From: Breviolum minutum Mf 1.05b.01
Lineage: Eukaryota; Sar; Dinophyceae; Suessiales; Symbiodiniaceae
Direction: 5' to 3'
Assembly: GCA_000507305.1 (NCBI GenBank)
Contig: DF240214.1
Coordinates: 16,692 to 80,691 of the forward strand
Length of the DNA stretch: 64,000 nucleotides
Both the position numbers and the translations under genes were made by a program. Shown piece after piece: positions 50,129 through 60,527 of this stretch. Below the pieces are notes generated by a model. The model was not told the origin of the DNA. It did not search any database and saw only the letters and a program-made list of their open reading frames with translations. Position 1 is the stretch's first letter. Each line of letters starts with the position of its first letter.

Positions 50129-50600
50129 TGTCTGGTCCACCTACCCATTCCAGGGGAATCCTTTCAAACATGGTCATTTTTGGGTATCCATTCGTCAAAT
50201 TTCAAGGGTGTAACAAGTTTTTGGTTTTCGTGGCTCACTTGTAGAGGCTGAACAAAAAGCATTGCCACCCTTCAACCTGCATTAGTTTCAAGGTGAATTG
50301 CTTTGAAAACATCTGGTGAAATTGACAGTGCTGGGTCCCCTGTGATGTTTTACCTCCACCTTCAAAAAAAGACACCAGCAACCAATTACTTAAAATTGTT
50401 TCTAAAATAGTGAGGCATACCATTCGCTTTTTTCCATGGTTTACAATGTCTGTCGCATTTTCCACTTAAATCCCTGATGTCTGTTTTTGGTCAGACATTT
50501 TTCCTGGTCTTTCCAGAAATCTCCAGTTTTTTTGGTTGTACAGTAAAAACTCTTGGAGCGTTCAAAATTTTCACGAGGAATTTCACTGCCCAAAAAGTTC

Positions 50601-50753
50601 TACTTGGAGGATCATCTCAATTTGGTAAGTGGTCAAGAGCCATGTTGAAGAAGTCCCCTGAGGATCGAGTTCTTCCCCTTCCAAATGGCCTTTTCATGGC
50701 TTGTCAATGGGTTGATCCTAACCACTTCCTAACTGGGATGATCCTCCAAGTAG
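50601..50753. repeat. Family A element followed by family J
   Basis: TACTTGGAGGATCATCTCAA ... CTGGGATGATCCTCCAAGTAG. GTGGTGGTTTGAAACATTTT (family J start) begins at the next base. Confidence 0.85.
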
Positions 50754-50840
50754 GTGGTGGTTTGAAACATTTTTGAATTTTAATACCTCCATCCCTCTGC
50801 AGATGATCCAATTGAACGACTGCGCACATTTTTCAGTCAT
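50754..50840. repeat. Family J element, diverged
   Basis: GTGGTGGTTTGAAACATTTT, GATGATCCAATTGAACGACT, GCACATTTTTCAG. Confidence 0.6.
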
Positions 50841-51039
50841 GGGTGGGCGTTCTTCCCCACCAAATGGAAACAGCAAAACGTGGAGCCTGTTGGTGGTTTC
50901 AAACATTTGTTCTCTAACCCCTACTTATTTGCAAGAAATCATCCAATTTTTACATTAAAAACATATTTTTCAACGGCAGTGGTTCAACTCCTTCTCCGGA
51001 AAGTTTTCGATGCCTTTCTGGGAGTCCGGGTTTTTTCAG

Positions 51040-51157
51040 GATGAGAATGCTCCGAAGGTGCCGTTCCCGGCCAGTTTCTTGGCAGGAAAACGGGCGGAGG
51101 AGATGATCATGGGAATTCGCCGGGGAGCCTTCGTCAAAGTGATCAACAATTTGGAAG
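51040..51157 (+). CDS. Exon, strongly bounded
   Basis: Acceptor CGGGTTTTTTCAG, donor GGAAG|GTTTAC. DENAPKVPFPASFLAGKRAE then EMIMGIRRGAFVKVINNLE. A folded-domain composition; no family recognised. Confidence 0.6.
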
Positions 51158-51449
51158 GTTTACTCCCACGGAATTTAAGATAGATAGAAGCTCAAAATCG
51201 ATCATAGTCCTGATTTCTAATAGAAATCTATTTTTTTCAAGGGTCCAAGCTGGTTAAAAAACTTTGGAGCTTTTCTCCTTGGTTGGTTCCTATTTACATT
51301 TCCCAAACACAAAATCGGAGCTCTTTTTGGTAGGGAGTGAACAAACTACCCACTTTTTTTGGGGTGGTAATTTAGGGGTTATAATCCACTTTTCTCGGGT
51401 CCTGACACTAACCTAGTATTCCGTGGAACCTGGGTTTTGTTGAAAAGTG

Positions 51450-51598
51450 CTCAGCGGGGCAATGAAAAAAACCTGGTTGTTTAGGGCATATAGGGGATTA
51501 TACGACCCAGTTATGTGGGGATTTAATAAACCATCATACGGATCCCTCTTAAACCACCAGTATAATGGAAAGTAAGAGTTTTTTTCGTGGTTCAATTG
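51450..51598. repeat. Family H element, full-length
   Basis: GCTCAGCGGGGCAATGAAAA ... TTTTTTCGTGGTTCAATTG; inside GGGGATTATACGACCCAGTT and ACGGATCCCTCTTAAACCAC. Confidence 0.8.
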
Positions 51599-51610
51599 AT
51601 GATGTCATCA

Positions 51611-51712
51611 TGTCCAAGTTCGGAATCGTCTCTTCCAGGATTTGGTGTTCAGACTTCCACGTGGAATTTCTCGGAAAAGGGGCGGTAGTGGGAAGGGTTG
51701 GGAGATACTAAC
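51611..51712 (+). CDS. Short terminal exon
   Basis: MSKFGIVSSRIWCSDFHVEF then LGKGAVVGRVGRY and TAA, directly after family H. An acceptor inside (TCTCTTCCAG) is also possible. Confidence 0.35.
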
Positions 51713-51731
51713 GATTTTTTGTGTTGGCAAT

Positions 51732-51872
51732 CAGGTGGGCCCCGTCACCAGTCATAAGTAGGGTTAGAGTAACTCCGCTTATAGGGGTGAAAAAAACATA
51801 ATTAATTAAAAAACTCAGTTACCCACTTATTTTTGGCCATTTAAAGGGGCCACATAACTCCATGAATACCTA
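51732..51872. repeat. Family F element, full-length
   Basis: AATCAG|GTGGGCCCCGTCACC, AGTCATAAGTAGGGTTAGAG, CTCCGCTTATAGGGGTGAAA, CAGTTACCCACTTATTTTTG, AAAGGGGCCACATAACTCC. Confidence 0.75.
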
Positions 51873-52005
51873 GGCCAGGGGTCATCTTTCAGGAGGGTGG
51901 GGATTTTTTTTCTCTGGGGAAACTTGGATAGGAACAGCAAAAAAAATGTGGGACGCATTCACAGCTAGGTTTAGTAGAGAATGATGTGAAGCATACCACA
52001 AATCG

Positions 52006-52173
52006 GTGGTTGATGGTACTTTTCGTGTCTCATGTTCCACCAAGAAAGGCCGATGTTTTTGGTCTAGGGATAACTTAAGTATCATGAATGGAAAGAGACA
52101 AACACTTTCATGTATCTTCGTTATGAGCAAAATGGCGGGGGGAATTTTTCAAGTTTTCCACCAAAGGATGCAG
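52006..52173 (+). CDS. Candidate exon before a family B element
   Basis: MVDGTFRVSCSTKKGRCFWS, RDNLSIMNGKRQTLSCIFVM, SKMAGGIFQVFHQRMQ, then family B. Unidentified. Confidence 0.45.
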
Positions 52174-52281
52174 ATGCCTAATTTGGAGGTACTGTACCTG
52201 ATAAGGCTGTTTTAGGGGGTGGGGATTCCTTTGCATAGGCTTTACAATTTGCTTACATAGGTGAGGATTCCTCTATTTTGG
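52174..52281. repeat. Family B element, diverged termini
   Basis: ATGCCTAATTTGGAGGTACT, GGGTGGGGATTCCTTTGCAT, GGTGAGGATTCCTCTATTTT, GGGTAC. Confidence 0.65.
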
Positions 52282-52304
52282 GTACTTGAAATTTTTTGGT
52301 GATG

Positions 52305-52412
52305 ATGGCTAGTCAACTTACTCCCTCTATTGTACCCCTCCCCCGCCGAAAATATCCTTATTGAAGGCTTATTATACCATTGGTTTCCCTTTATGGCCTT
52401 GGATGACCAGAG
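52305..52412. repeat. Family D element
   Basis: GATGGCTAGTCAACTTACTC ... TGGCCTTGGATGACCAGA, with GTACCCCTCCCCCGCCGAAA. Confidence 0.7.
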
Positions 52413-52560
52413 AGTTTTATCGTTATGCAGCGGTCCCCGTTTGTAAGGTCGTTTGCAGATCAAGCGACCGAGCAACGCGTCGGTGTCCTTGTTTTTTCGC
52501 CGTGAAGCTGCGGTCTCCCGTGTCTGGCTCTTCTTACAGGACATGGACAGGTGGACAGAC
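52413..52560. CDS. Coding-like segment, strand undecided
   Basis: The - strand reads KKSQTRETAASRRKNKDTDA then LLGRLICKRPYKRGPLHNDK. The + strand reads REFYRYAAVPVCKVVCRSSD and another frame RSPFVRSFADQATEQRVGVL. GC-richer than the flanks, so probably exonic. Confidence 0.35.
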
Positions 52561-52989
52561 ACCACTTCTAGGTATCACCCAACGATTTAGGCCATTGGGA
52601 AGGGGTCCCCCAACCCCAGTTATAGGGGACTTAAGATCACCATGATTACGAACCACGTATCCAAGTCATGCGTACTGGTCCGGAATCATGTGGCCTGGAA
52701 GGTTGTGATAGCCGATTTCAGGAACAAAGATATGGAAATACAACATATTAGCATAACAGGATTGATTCTTTTCACGAGAAAATAGACAAAATTGGGTACC
52801 CCCTGGAAATTTCAAATAGCAAATTTGGAAGGAGATCATCTTTGGTATTTGTATTAAACTAGCTGGTGCGTATCGTGATGAGCAAAATATGAGCAAATGA
52901 ACAGCCAGGATGGCCCGAGAAAATTAGTTTTTTTTTGGCGGATTGATACATGAAATAAAAGACATTTTATAGGAAGGAATTCCTATGCT

Positions 52990-53090
52990 TCCGACCATCA
53001 TGGTTCAGTGAAATCAGGGTGTATCTCTAATATGATCGTTACCTTTCAATAATAGCCATTTTCCACTGAACCATGGGAGAAAGAGTATTT
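52990..53090. repeat. Family N element
   Basis: ACCATCATGGTTCAGTGAAA ... TTTTCCACTGAACCATGGGAG. Confidence 0.7.
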
Positions 53091-53241
53091 TACTTGGAGG
53101 ATGGGCCCCCACTTAGGATCAGTGGTTGGTTACGGGAGGAACCCAAGCCAGGTATAACTAGAGTAACCCGTTCCTGAAAGGGGATTTACTAACCATGGTT
53201 ACTAACCACGTATCCAAGTCTTGGTTTGATCCTCCAAGTAG
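53091..53241. repeat. Family A element abutting family N
   Basis: TACTTGGAGGATGGGCCCCC ... TTGGTTTGATCCTCCAAGTAG, with ACTAACCATGGTTACTAACC. Confidence 0.8.
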
Positions 53242-53316
53242 GTACCCCCTTCAGCTGTCGCTTTTGAGAGGATCCAGATTCGAGTAGTGCGGCGTGGTAT
53301 TATGCCAATATCATGA
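53242..53316 (+). CDS. Short terminal exon starting at the end of family A
   Basis: VPPSAVAFERIQIRVVRRGI then MPIS and TGA, beginning immediately after the element's AAGTAG. Confidence 0.45.
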   Translation, partial: VPPSAVAFERIQIRVVRRGIMPIS

Positions 53317-53861
53317 ACTATTTCATCGTCTCTTGTCTCAAAAAAACGAAAAAAGAAAACAGAGCCAAAATAATTTTGGAGTGTGTTTTTTTAAATTTTA
53401 TTTGGGGGGCACCTTTAACGAAGGTTTTGGCAGAACACGTTTTTTTTTTTTGAGCCAACATTTGGAGAAACATTGTTTTTGTTGTAAGGTAAGCCATATT
53501 AGTAATCATCTATCATAGTCCCTTAATTAGGCCTTGTAGTTACAAGGGCCGGCTATTTCCTGGCGGGGCTTTTATGCCCTTAGACTTCGGATGATTTTTG
53601 AGAGACGCTGTGGGCCCCCTACAGATCCTTATAAATGGAGGCAAAGTTCACCCTTACAAATGACCTGCTTTTAATGGGTAATGGGCTGTTTTTCTCCCCG
53701 GAAATACGCGTAACTTGGAAAAACGCGTAACTTGCAACAACTACCGCCCCCACCCCAGGATTCAATCGTCACTTTTTCACTATTATGAACCATTATTCCC
53801 GGCGACCGGGAATCCCTAAAACTAAACCTTCCTTTGTGATCCTGGGGGAAAACGACCAAAG

Positions 53862-54008
53862 TTAGCCACCTTGAGGCAGCTACCATCATCTTCACTGTTT
53901 GGCAAGCTGCACACGAGCCTCCGGTGTCTCGCTTCTACGAAGGTATCGCACAGATCACTATCGAGGTGGGGATGATTGGTTTGTGGCGGTGGGAAAGGTT
54001 CGGATAGT
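53862..54008 (+). CDS. Candidate exon
   Basis: HLEAATIIFTVWQAAHEPPV then SRFYEGIAQITIEVGMIGLW and RWERFG and TAG. Other frames are open in the first half. Confidence 0.35.
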
Positions 54009-54407
54009 TGGGAAAGATGCGAACTGTGTGCATGATTTATCAAATGTGTAGTATATACTCCTTGTATTATACATGTATATGCAGTGTAAAATATACTCTC
54101 TCTCTATAGATAACGCATATGCAAATATGAATTCATATATTGATATGCACGCTATTGAAAGCTAACATGGCAATGGAACATGCACCATTCGATGATGCAA
54201 TTCCACAATTGAAAAGGGACTTTTAGTCCATTTCAGTCGTGGTTTCCATTAAGATCGCCACCAAGTAGAAACTCATTAGATCGATTTGCACAGAACATGT
54301 TCGGCAAAAATGTTTTTTTTTTTGCATTTGGAGGAAAACATCGAAGTAAACAACTGGTGCCGTTTTTCCAATCCCTAAGAACCCCAAAAAGCGCGGAAAA
54401 GTCCTAG

Positions 54408-54465
54408 AGCTCACCATCCCAAAAAAGGTCACGTTCGCAGAATTGCCAGGTGCCAGGTCTTTTTT
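54408..54465. repeat. Family C end, inverted
   Basis: CTCACCATCCCAAAAAAGGT, GCAGAATTGCCAGGTGCC. Confidence 0.6.
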
Positions 54466-54568
54466 CCCTGAACAAAAACAAAATTGGGTCCCTTTCACGA
54501 AAAAAAAGGGAGGTTTTGGAAAAAATCTCTTGGACCACTCGGCCCCCTTCGGTGACGTGACGTCGTGA

Positions 54569-54667
54569 TGGGATGGTGAGGGGTTGCTCCTTGTGGAGTT
54601 TGTGGTTCATTGGATCTCAAGTGCGCAAAGACTCGCACCTCGATGAAAATGTGAACGGGAACAGTGG
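54569..54667 (+). CDS. Possible upstream exon of the channel gene
   Basis: Two frames: EGLLLVEFVVHWISSAQRLA, which could be an S2-like helix, and SLWSLWFIGSQVRKDSHLDE ending at GG|GTAGGA. The S2 reading is speculative and rests on position and pattern only. Confidence 0.25.
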
Positions 54668-55326
54668 GTAGGAAAAAGCATGGAGGTGAAAAACCATGTT
54701 CTCTTTTTTTGATTTATATATGGGATGAGAAAAGTAGCTGCTTTTTTTGTCTTATGGATTATAAGATTGTAGGTGTTGACAACTATGAATGTGATTATGT
54801 TGCACACTTGTTTTTGGGCAGTTTTTGGGCGGGATTGTTGTGGCCCACGGAAAACACCTAGTATATATAATCAATAGAATAATGGGATGGGAACAAGTTG
54901 GTTGTTTTTGTGTGTGGTTCAAGGTCATTTGTGTGTGGTTCGAGGGAGTGGGATTCGAATCAGGCTACCCCTAAGAATCCCAATCCCTTTCATAGAAGAA
55001 TCCCAGGAATCCAAACCACCAACCAACTCAAACCAAAAATCAACCATTAGCTGAGATTTGCATCACCCCCACACAAAAATAACGTATCAAACTTTCCCAA
55101 AGAATCTATTAGGGGGTATGAAATCCAACAAACACCCCAAAAATAACATAAAATAACTAGAGACCTTGGAGAATTTCTTTCAACTACCTTCATCCAAAAT
55201 TCCTATCTTCCAACAACTACCATTAGTTGACTCCTTTCCCAAGCAAAAAAACAGTGACAAGACATCCCCCTCCAGAGTGTTTGTTGATCCCATTTACCAC
55301 CAATTTACCATTTGCAGATATCCTAG

Positions 55327-55545
55327 GCTTTCCTGAAGAATCTCTATAATGCGATCGACTTTCTAGCTATCGTGCCACTGGCTTTTCGCTTGGGCTTTGG
55401 TATTGCCACACCCACGGTGGACGAGAACTTTGCGGTGCATTCTCTCCTCTATTGCTTTGTGCCAGTCGTGAGGCAGTTGAAATTGATTCGAAAATTCCAG
55501 AAGCTTGGTGAAACCCTTGAAGTCCTTTTTGTCGACTACTTGGAC
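55327..55545 (+). CDS. Voltage-gated K+ channel, S3-S4 exon
   Basis: Acceptor ATATCCTAG. AFLKNLYNAIDFLAIVPLAF matches the S3 segment of Kv channels (pattern F.k...N.iD.lAi.P). The later VPVVRQLKLIRKFQKLGETL matches S4 with positive residues every third or fourth position (R, K, R, K, K), though fewer than in strong voltage sensors. Between them is an acidic 18-residue loop. The exon ends TTGGAC|GTCCGG, exactly where a family G element begins. It is expected to sit in the plasma membrane as part of a six-TM subunit. Confidence 0.7.
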
Positions 55546-55670
55546 GTCCGGTTGGAAGTTAATATCTGGTTATTAAATAAGTCATAACCTATACTTATAA
55601 ATGGGGTATATTGGGGGATATAACCCACTTACGAACCTTTTACTAACTTCCTGGGACATCCAACTATTTT
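55546..55670 (+). repeat. Family G element at intron start
   Basis: GTCCGGTTGGAAGTTAATAT, CTTATAAATGGGGTATATTG, TTTTACTAACTTCCTGGGAC. Its first bases are the intron's GT donor. Confidence 0.7.
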
Positions 55671-56220
55671 TTTGAATAGTCTTGAACTGTAAAGACTATT
55701 CATTGTCTTAGTATAAGGGTTTATTTCATCAACAATTCCAGCAAACATCCTTCGGCGTTAATGGTCTTGTTGACTTCCTGGTAAACAAGGCTGGTGATTG
55801 GAAGGGAGAAATTTAGAGGTTCCTCACCGCGATCAGCAAATCTAAGTATCACTTCGGGGGCAGTTCAGGGTCTACATTTCCTTATCTCCCATTTTCTTTT
55901 CTAGGAAATGGAGAAGCTAAACTCCCCAAAGTCCCAAAAAATCACTGCAAACAATAAATAGACAGTTGGGTAAATAGGATCCAAACACCCTAAGAAGGTA
56001 TTTGGACCCCAAAAAGTACCTCAAACACCAAACCAGAGGTTTGGTATTTGGATGTTTAGGGTACAAATGGCCAACATAAACGGGTTTTCACTGGGGTTGT
56101 AGATGCAACCCCTAGCCTATAAGTGGAGTTATGGGTCCCTGCTTGCAAATGTTCTTTGTGGGCATTTGGAATATTGCCTGTCAGGAATATTGCCTTTCTG
56201 AAACAACACTGGCTGATTCG
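55671..56220. other. Intronic region with family I/F pieces
   Basis: GGGTTTATTTCATCAACAAT (about 55719), AACCCCTAGCCTATAAGTGG (about 56109, family F), and a hairpin around AAACACCAAACCAGAGGTTTG (about 56022). No channel exon seen. Confidence 0.45.
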
Positions 56221-56225
56221 AAGCC

Positions 56226-56277
56226 ATGGAAGCTTATAAAAACACCAAGCTGAGCGGTGACACCCATAAAACCCCTG
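56226..56277 (+). CDS. Possible short exon
   Basis: MEAYKNTKLSGDTHKTP, ending CCT|GTAAGG, shortly before a family J copy (GTGGTGGTTTCAGACG). Relation to the channel gene unknown. Confidence 0.3.
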
Positions 56278-56696
56278 TAAGGAATACCTACTGGGTGGTG
56301 GTTTCAGACGTTTTTTATTTTCACCCATATTTCGGGAAAATGATCCAATTTGAGGAATACGGTATTCATGGAGCCATCCATGGTGGATTTCCAGCCAGCC
56401 ATGGGGTCGTTTACCAGAGGGGAGGGTCCCCTCGCCAGGTTGCCGTTTACTAAATCCGACTCATTTGCCACTGGCCTACTAGGAAAACTGGGACTTTATC
56501 AACATACAGGGGATGAAATCCAAGAAAAATCAATGTATATAGGTATTTTTATTCGGATTCCGGAATCCCTGTGTGCAGTTGAGAAGATCATAATATAATA
56601 GGATTCTGGAGGGGGGGGGTGGTGATTCCGCTAATCTTCCCTAAGGTTCCCCAACTTTTTAAAGGAATCCTTAGGGTTCCCCAGTTACCCCCTCCC

Positions 56697-56837
56697 CTTG
56701 AACAACCAATCGCTGACTTCGAAACACAGAAACATCTCCCAAGGAAGCTTCAGCTACTTCTGAACCTCGGTGCACGAAGTTGGGAGATTGATACGAATCG
56801 AAGCATCCTGTTATATAAGTTCCTCAAAAAAAATTGA
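56697..56837 (+). CDS. Candidate coding segment
   Basis: EQPIADFETQKHLPRKLQLL then LNLGARSWEIDTNRSILLYK and FLKKN and a stop. It has an in-frame stop, so it cannot be an internal channel exon in this frame. Confidence 0.35.
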   Translation, partial: LEQPIADFETQKHLPRKLQLLLNLGARSWEIDTNRSILLYKFLKKN

Positions 56838-57467
56838 TTAGGCCCTGTTCAACGTACCCGAAGGGAAATTTTTTGTACAGGGAATGCTAAGTCTCATTGG
56901 GATCATCCATGCTTTTTTTGCATACCTCTCATGATGGCATTTTTGAGCCCGTGCCTCCCCCCAAAACACGGGGTGCTTGGTTTCCAGGTATTGCTTTTCG
57001 TTTTTTCCAGGGTTTTGTGAACATCTCGGGAAAACGGGGATGGGACTAGCTCTCCATCCATGGAAAGCTCCGAATGACGTGAGGCATGTCTTATCCACAA
57101 CCTTTGACGCCTTGAAGATGCTTCTCTTTTTGGTCTGTGGAATTGTGCCTTGGTGACCACCACCCGAGACATCACTTGGTGGTGGGGAATCCGGTGGCGC
57201 TTGGGCTGTTTGTTCAAGAAAAGTGAAGAGTTGAAAGGAACGAAGAGCAACCGGCCACTTGTAAATTGGGAGTGGTTGGTTTTTAGTGGCAAGTGAGTTG
57301 GTTCATGCTTTCCGTTCACGGGATTGACAACTCACAACATCACCCATGTTAAAACAAATTCAAACACATCTCGATTGCTTAGAATTAGACCTTGCAAAAT
57401 CGCCAAAAAACATGGCGAATCTTCAACGGACGGTCGTTTTTTTTTTGTTTTGGGAAATTCTACTCAG

Positions 57468-57586
57468 CTGTTGGCTCGATGAGCGATTCGGATGTGATGT
57501 ACCTCTCCATAAGAACCAAAAAAGGGAAAGGCCTTCCCCCAAGTCTTCCAACTGCCACCTTTTTGGCGTTGAACGGGCAACATCCG
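57468..57586 (+). CDS. Possible S4-S5 linker exon of the channel
   Basis: Strong acceptor ATTCTACTCAG and donor CCG|GTGAGG. SMSDSDVMYLSIRTKKGKGL then PPSLPTATFLALNGQHP. The LSIRT.....LPPSL motif resembles the S4-S5 linker and start of S5 in Kv-like channels. It ends in phase 0, matching the pore exon. Its incoming phase does not match 55545, so another exon or a different boundary is implied. Confidence 0.4.
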
Positions 57587-57619
57587 GTGAGGTGAAGGGT
57601 GCCAATCTCCAGATTCCAC

Positions 57620-57735
57620 ATGAGCAATAAAGACAACCCTGGTTTTTTGAGGGGATTTTTAGGGGATGAAATACTGCACAGTTGTATGGGTATTATAACA
57701 CAAGAATGATTTTTGGATCCCTATTAAACAACCTA
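57620..57735. repeat. Family H element
   Basis: CACATGAGCAATAAAGACAA, GGGGATGAAATACTGCACAG, TTTGGATCCCTATTAAACAA. Confidence 0.7.
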
Positions 57736-57774
57736 CTTGTAGTTGATCCATGATACCCTCAAAATGGATCAACT

Positions 57775-57905
57775 GTACCCTGGAAGTCGGCATGGTCACC
57801 ATTTTCAAATTGGTAAACATTCTTTTGGATGATGATAAACCCCCTACTAAAAGTAATGGTGAAACTCGTAAACCAACCGGACTAAAAAAATATGGTGGTT
57901 TGACT
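57775..57905. repeat. Family I element
   Basis: GTACCCTGGAAGTCGGCATG, TTTTGGATGATGATAAACCC, GGTGAAACTCGTAAACCAAC, TATGGTGGTTTGAC. Confidence 0.75.
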
Positions 57906-57989
57906 ACTAGGGCTGTATATTTCATTGGGCATCAACAAAAACACCCTTTCAATGAATGGTCCTTTAAAGTCGCATTATGTTGGATATCA

Positions 57990-58320
57990 CCCCTCCAAAG
58001 TTGAATCTGTTAGTAGAAATTGAAGCCGTGCATAGCCTCTGGTGAACTAACATGGCAATTGAAATCTCCATTTTCAATAAGCAATACATCTTCAAAAGGT
58101 CCACTTTCTGTTGCCATGTTAGTTTACTAGGTATTTATACCTGAAACAATAAAGCAGCTAGGCAGTAGCTTAAACCTCAACAGTTAAATAATGGTGTGAA
58201 TATAGCCCATGCACTGCAGTTTGTTTGGGATCAACAGGAAATCGGAAACTAACTTGAATCTTGCCTAGGAACTTTAACCACACAAATCCCTAGATTTGCA
58301 GGTTTAAAAACACCTCATTT
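57990..58320. other. Intronic region with an inverted repeat
   Basis: GTGAACTAACATGGCAATTG ... CTGTTGCCATGTTAGTTTAC (about 58042-58128), a family E-like hairpin. No exon. Confidence 0.5.
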
Positions 58321-58462
58321 TGAGCCATTTTCTTGGATTTGTTTAAGGTGATTTTTTACTTTCTACCATGGGGAATCACCATGATGCCACCATTTGGGAG
58401 ACTATTTGTTACTTTTTTCCAAGCATCTTAAGCAAATACAAGTTTTTTGTGCACAAAGTCAG

Positions 58463-58561
58463 GTGCTGTTCTTTGGATGTATTCTCTATGTCTTGGAACC
58501 AGCGCAGAGCAATCAATCACTGTCAGAATCCATCTATCTCTGTACCGTCACCGTGACCACG
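58463..58561 (+). CDS. K+ channel S5-pore exon
   Basis: Acceptor GCACAAAGTCAG. VLFFGCILYVLEPAQSNQSL then SESIYLCTVTVTT, followed by GTG GGC. The S5 end (ILYVLEP), turret and pore helix (SESIYLCTVTVTTVG) fit the TVTTVGYGD selectivity-filter signature up to TTVG; YGD would come from the next exon. The likely donor is ACG|GTGGGC, which puts an intron inside the filter. No exon supplying VGYGD or S6 was found before the gap at 59746. Confidence 0.65.
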
Positions 58562-58599
58562 GTGGGCACCTGCCACTGAGAAGCAACCAACCGGTTTTG

Positions 58600-58919
58600 G
58601 GAATAAGAGATGAGAGAGGCCTTTTCGGAAGCACCGGTTTCTGGAAATCCAACGAAAAACTTCCAGGTTTTCTTGGCATAAAATACGACAGTCAAGGGAC
58701 TATCGTGTCTGACATATGTAGTGAGTATGGTTATTGCCCCGACCGCTCAAACCAAAGGCAGAACTTGGAGGAGTTTTTTTGCCCCGAAGAACTCTGAAGG
58801 TGGCTTGCATACCCCTCCCTAGACTGACTAAGAGCAAAAGGTGCCTGAAAAATGGTGCTTGGGAAACAACCCTTTGGGGTATTTGGAGCAATTTTCAGCA
58901 GTTTTATTCGTTTTTGTAG
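58600..58919 (+). CDS. Coding-like segments downstream of the pore exon
   Basis: GFWKSNEKLPGFLGIKYDSQ then GTIVSDICSEYGYCPDRSNQ in one frame to 58797, and FLPRRTLKVACIPLPRLTKS then WETTLWGIWSNFQQFYSFL in another to 58919. Splicing between the frames is possible. Not recognisably channel sequence. Confidence 0.3.
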
Positions 58920-59021
58920 TATGGTGATCCTAAAGCCCCAAAAAATCAGCTGAAAAGATCCAACAAGTCAAATCTCACTGTTTTAGGAGGGGGGGGCCTT
59001 ACTACCTATTGTATACCCTAG

Positions 59022-59155
59022 GATGAACACGTCTGAACTTGGGGAGACCTCACAAATAGTCGTGAAATTTCCAACCAAGTTGCGAAACATGTTCATTTCC
59101 ATCAACTTCGAAGGCAAAAATCACGGGGTTGTTGGCCTAGCTTTATTTTTTCCAG
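59022..59155 (+). CDS. Exon, well bounded
   Basis: Acceptor ATACCCTAG, donor CCAG|GTATGT. MNTSELGETSQIVVKFPTKL then RNMFISINFEGKNHGVVGLA and LFFP. A family E end (ACACTCCCTACCACTGACAT) starts six bases into the intron. Unidentified. Confidence 0.55.
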
Positions 59156-59462
59156 GTATGTTACACTCCCTACCACTGACATTTTCACCCTGAAAATTGA
59201 CATACCTAAGTGGATAAAACAATCCACCGATACTCACCATAGATCCTAATGCTTTTTGGACATTGCAGATTTTTACAACTCAATTTTGGGTTTGTGTTTT
59301 AATTGAAACACTTGAGTTAGCTATACATATATGGGCCAGCATCCCTAGGCACCCCCCCCTCCCCCCACCCCATGGTTATGGGTCTGTATAGTAGCGCCCT
59401 AGTACCCCCACCCCCCTGTGGTGTGGGTGGTGGTTGGTGGTAGTGGTGGTGGAAGAAGTTGT

Positions 59463-59712
59463 ATATGAATTGTTTATGTATGTATATGTATGTATTTGTA
59501 TGTATCTGTATATGACTATATGATATGTATATGATTGTATGTCTATGTATATGTATGTGTATGTATGTGTATGTATGTGTATGTATGTGTATGTATGTGT
59601 ATGTATGTGTATGTGTATATGAATATGTATATTATGTATATGTATGTGGATTATGTAAATTATGTATATGTATGTAAATGCATGTGTATATGTATATGTA
59701 TGTATATGTATA
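59463..59712. repeat. TATG/GTGTATG microsatellite
   Basis: TATGTATGTGTATG-type array of about 250 bp, flanked on both sides by GTACCCCC...CCCCCTGTGGTGTGGG (near 59402 and 59713). Confidence 0.9.
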
Positions 59713-59745
59713 GTACCCCCCACCCCCCCTGTGGTGTGGGTGGTG

Positions 59746-60527
59746 NNNNNNNNNNNNNNNNNNNNNNNNNNNNNNNNNNNNNNNNNNNNNNNNNNNNNNN
59801 NNNNNNNNNNNNNNNNNNNNNNNNNNNNNNNNNNNNNNNNNNNNNNNNNNNNNNNNNNNNNNNNNNNNNNNNNNNNNNNNNNNNNNNNNNNNNNNNNNNN
59901 NNNNNNNNNNNNNNNNNNNNNNNNNNNNNNNNNNNNNNNNNNNNNNNNNNNNNNNNNNNNNNNNNNNNNNNNNNNNNNNNNNNNNNNNNNNNNNNNNNNN
60001 NNNNNNNNNNNNNNNNNNNNNNNNNNNNNNNNNNNNNNNNNNNNNNNNNNNNNNNNNNNNNNNNNNNNNNNNNNNNNNNNNNNNNNNNNNNNNNNNNNNN
60101 NNNNNNNNNNNNNNNNNNNNNNNNNNNNNNNNNNNNNNNNNNNNNNNNNNNNNNNNNNNNNNNNNNNNNNNNNNNNNNNNNNNNNNNNNNNNNNNNNNNN
60201 NNNNNNNNNNNNNNNNNNNNNNNNNNNNNNNNNNNNNNNNNNNNNNNNNNNNNNNNNNNNNNNNNNNNNNNNNNNNNNNNNNNNNNNNNNNNNNNNNNNN
60301 NNNNNNNNNNNNNNNNNNNNNNNNNNNNNNNNNNNNNNNNNNNNNNNNNNNNNNNNNNNNNNNNNNNNNNNNNNNNNNNNNNNNNNNNNNNNNNNNNNNN
60401 NNNNNNNNNNNNNNNNNNNNNNNNNNNNNNNNNNNNNNNNNNNNNNNNNNNNNNNNNNNNNNNNNNNNNNNNNNNNNNNNNNNNNNNNNNNNNNNNNNNN
60501 NNNNNNNNNNNNNNNNNNNNNNNNNNN
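59746..60527. other. Assembly gap (782 N)
   Basis: Run of N beside a microsatellite. Frames across it are not meaningful. The missing channel exons could lie here. Confidence 1.

Noticed and set aside
54930-54985. tRNA-like GGGATTCGAATC motif
   Set aside because: Resembles a T-arm, but there is no D-arm, anticodon arm or acceptor stem around it on either strand.
59157-59745. Channel S6 or YGD filter exon before the gap
   Set aside because: Scanned for a TATGG/TACGG-GA filter continuation followed by a hydrophobic stretch and found none.
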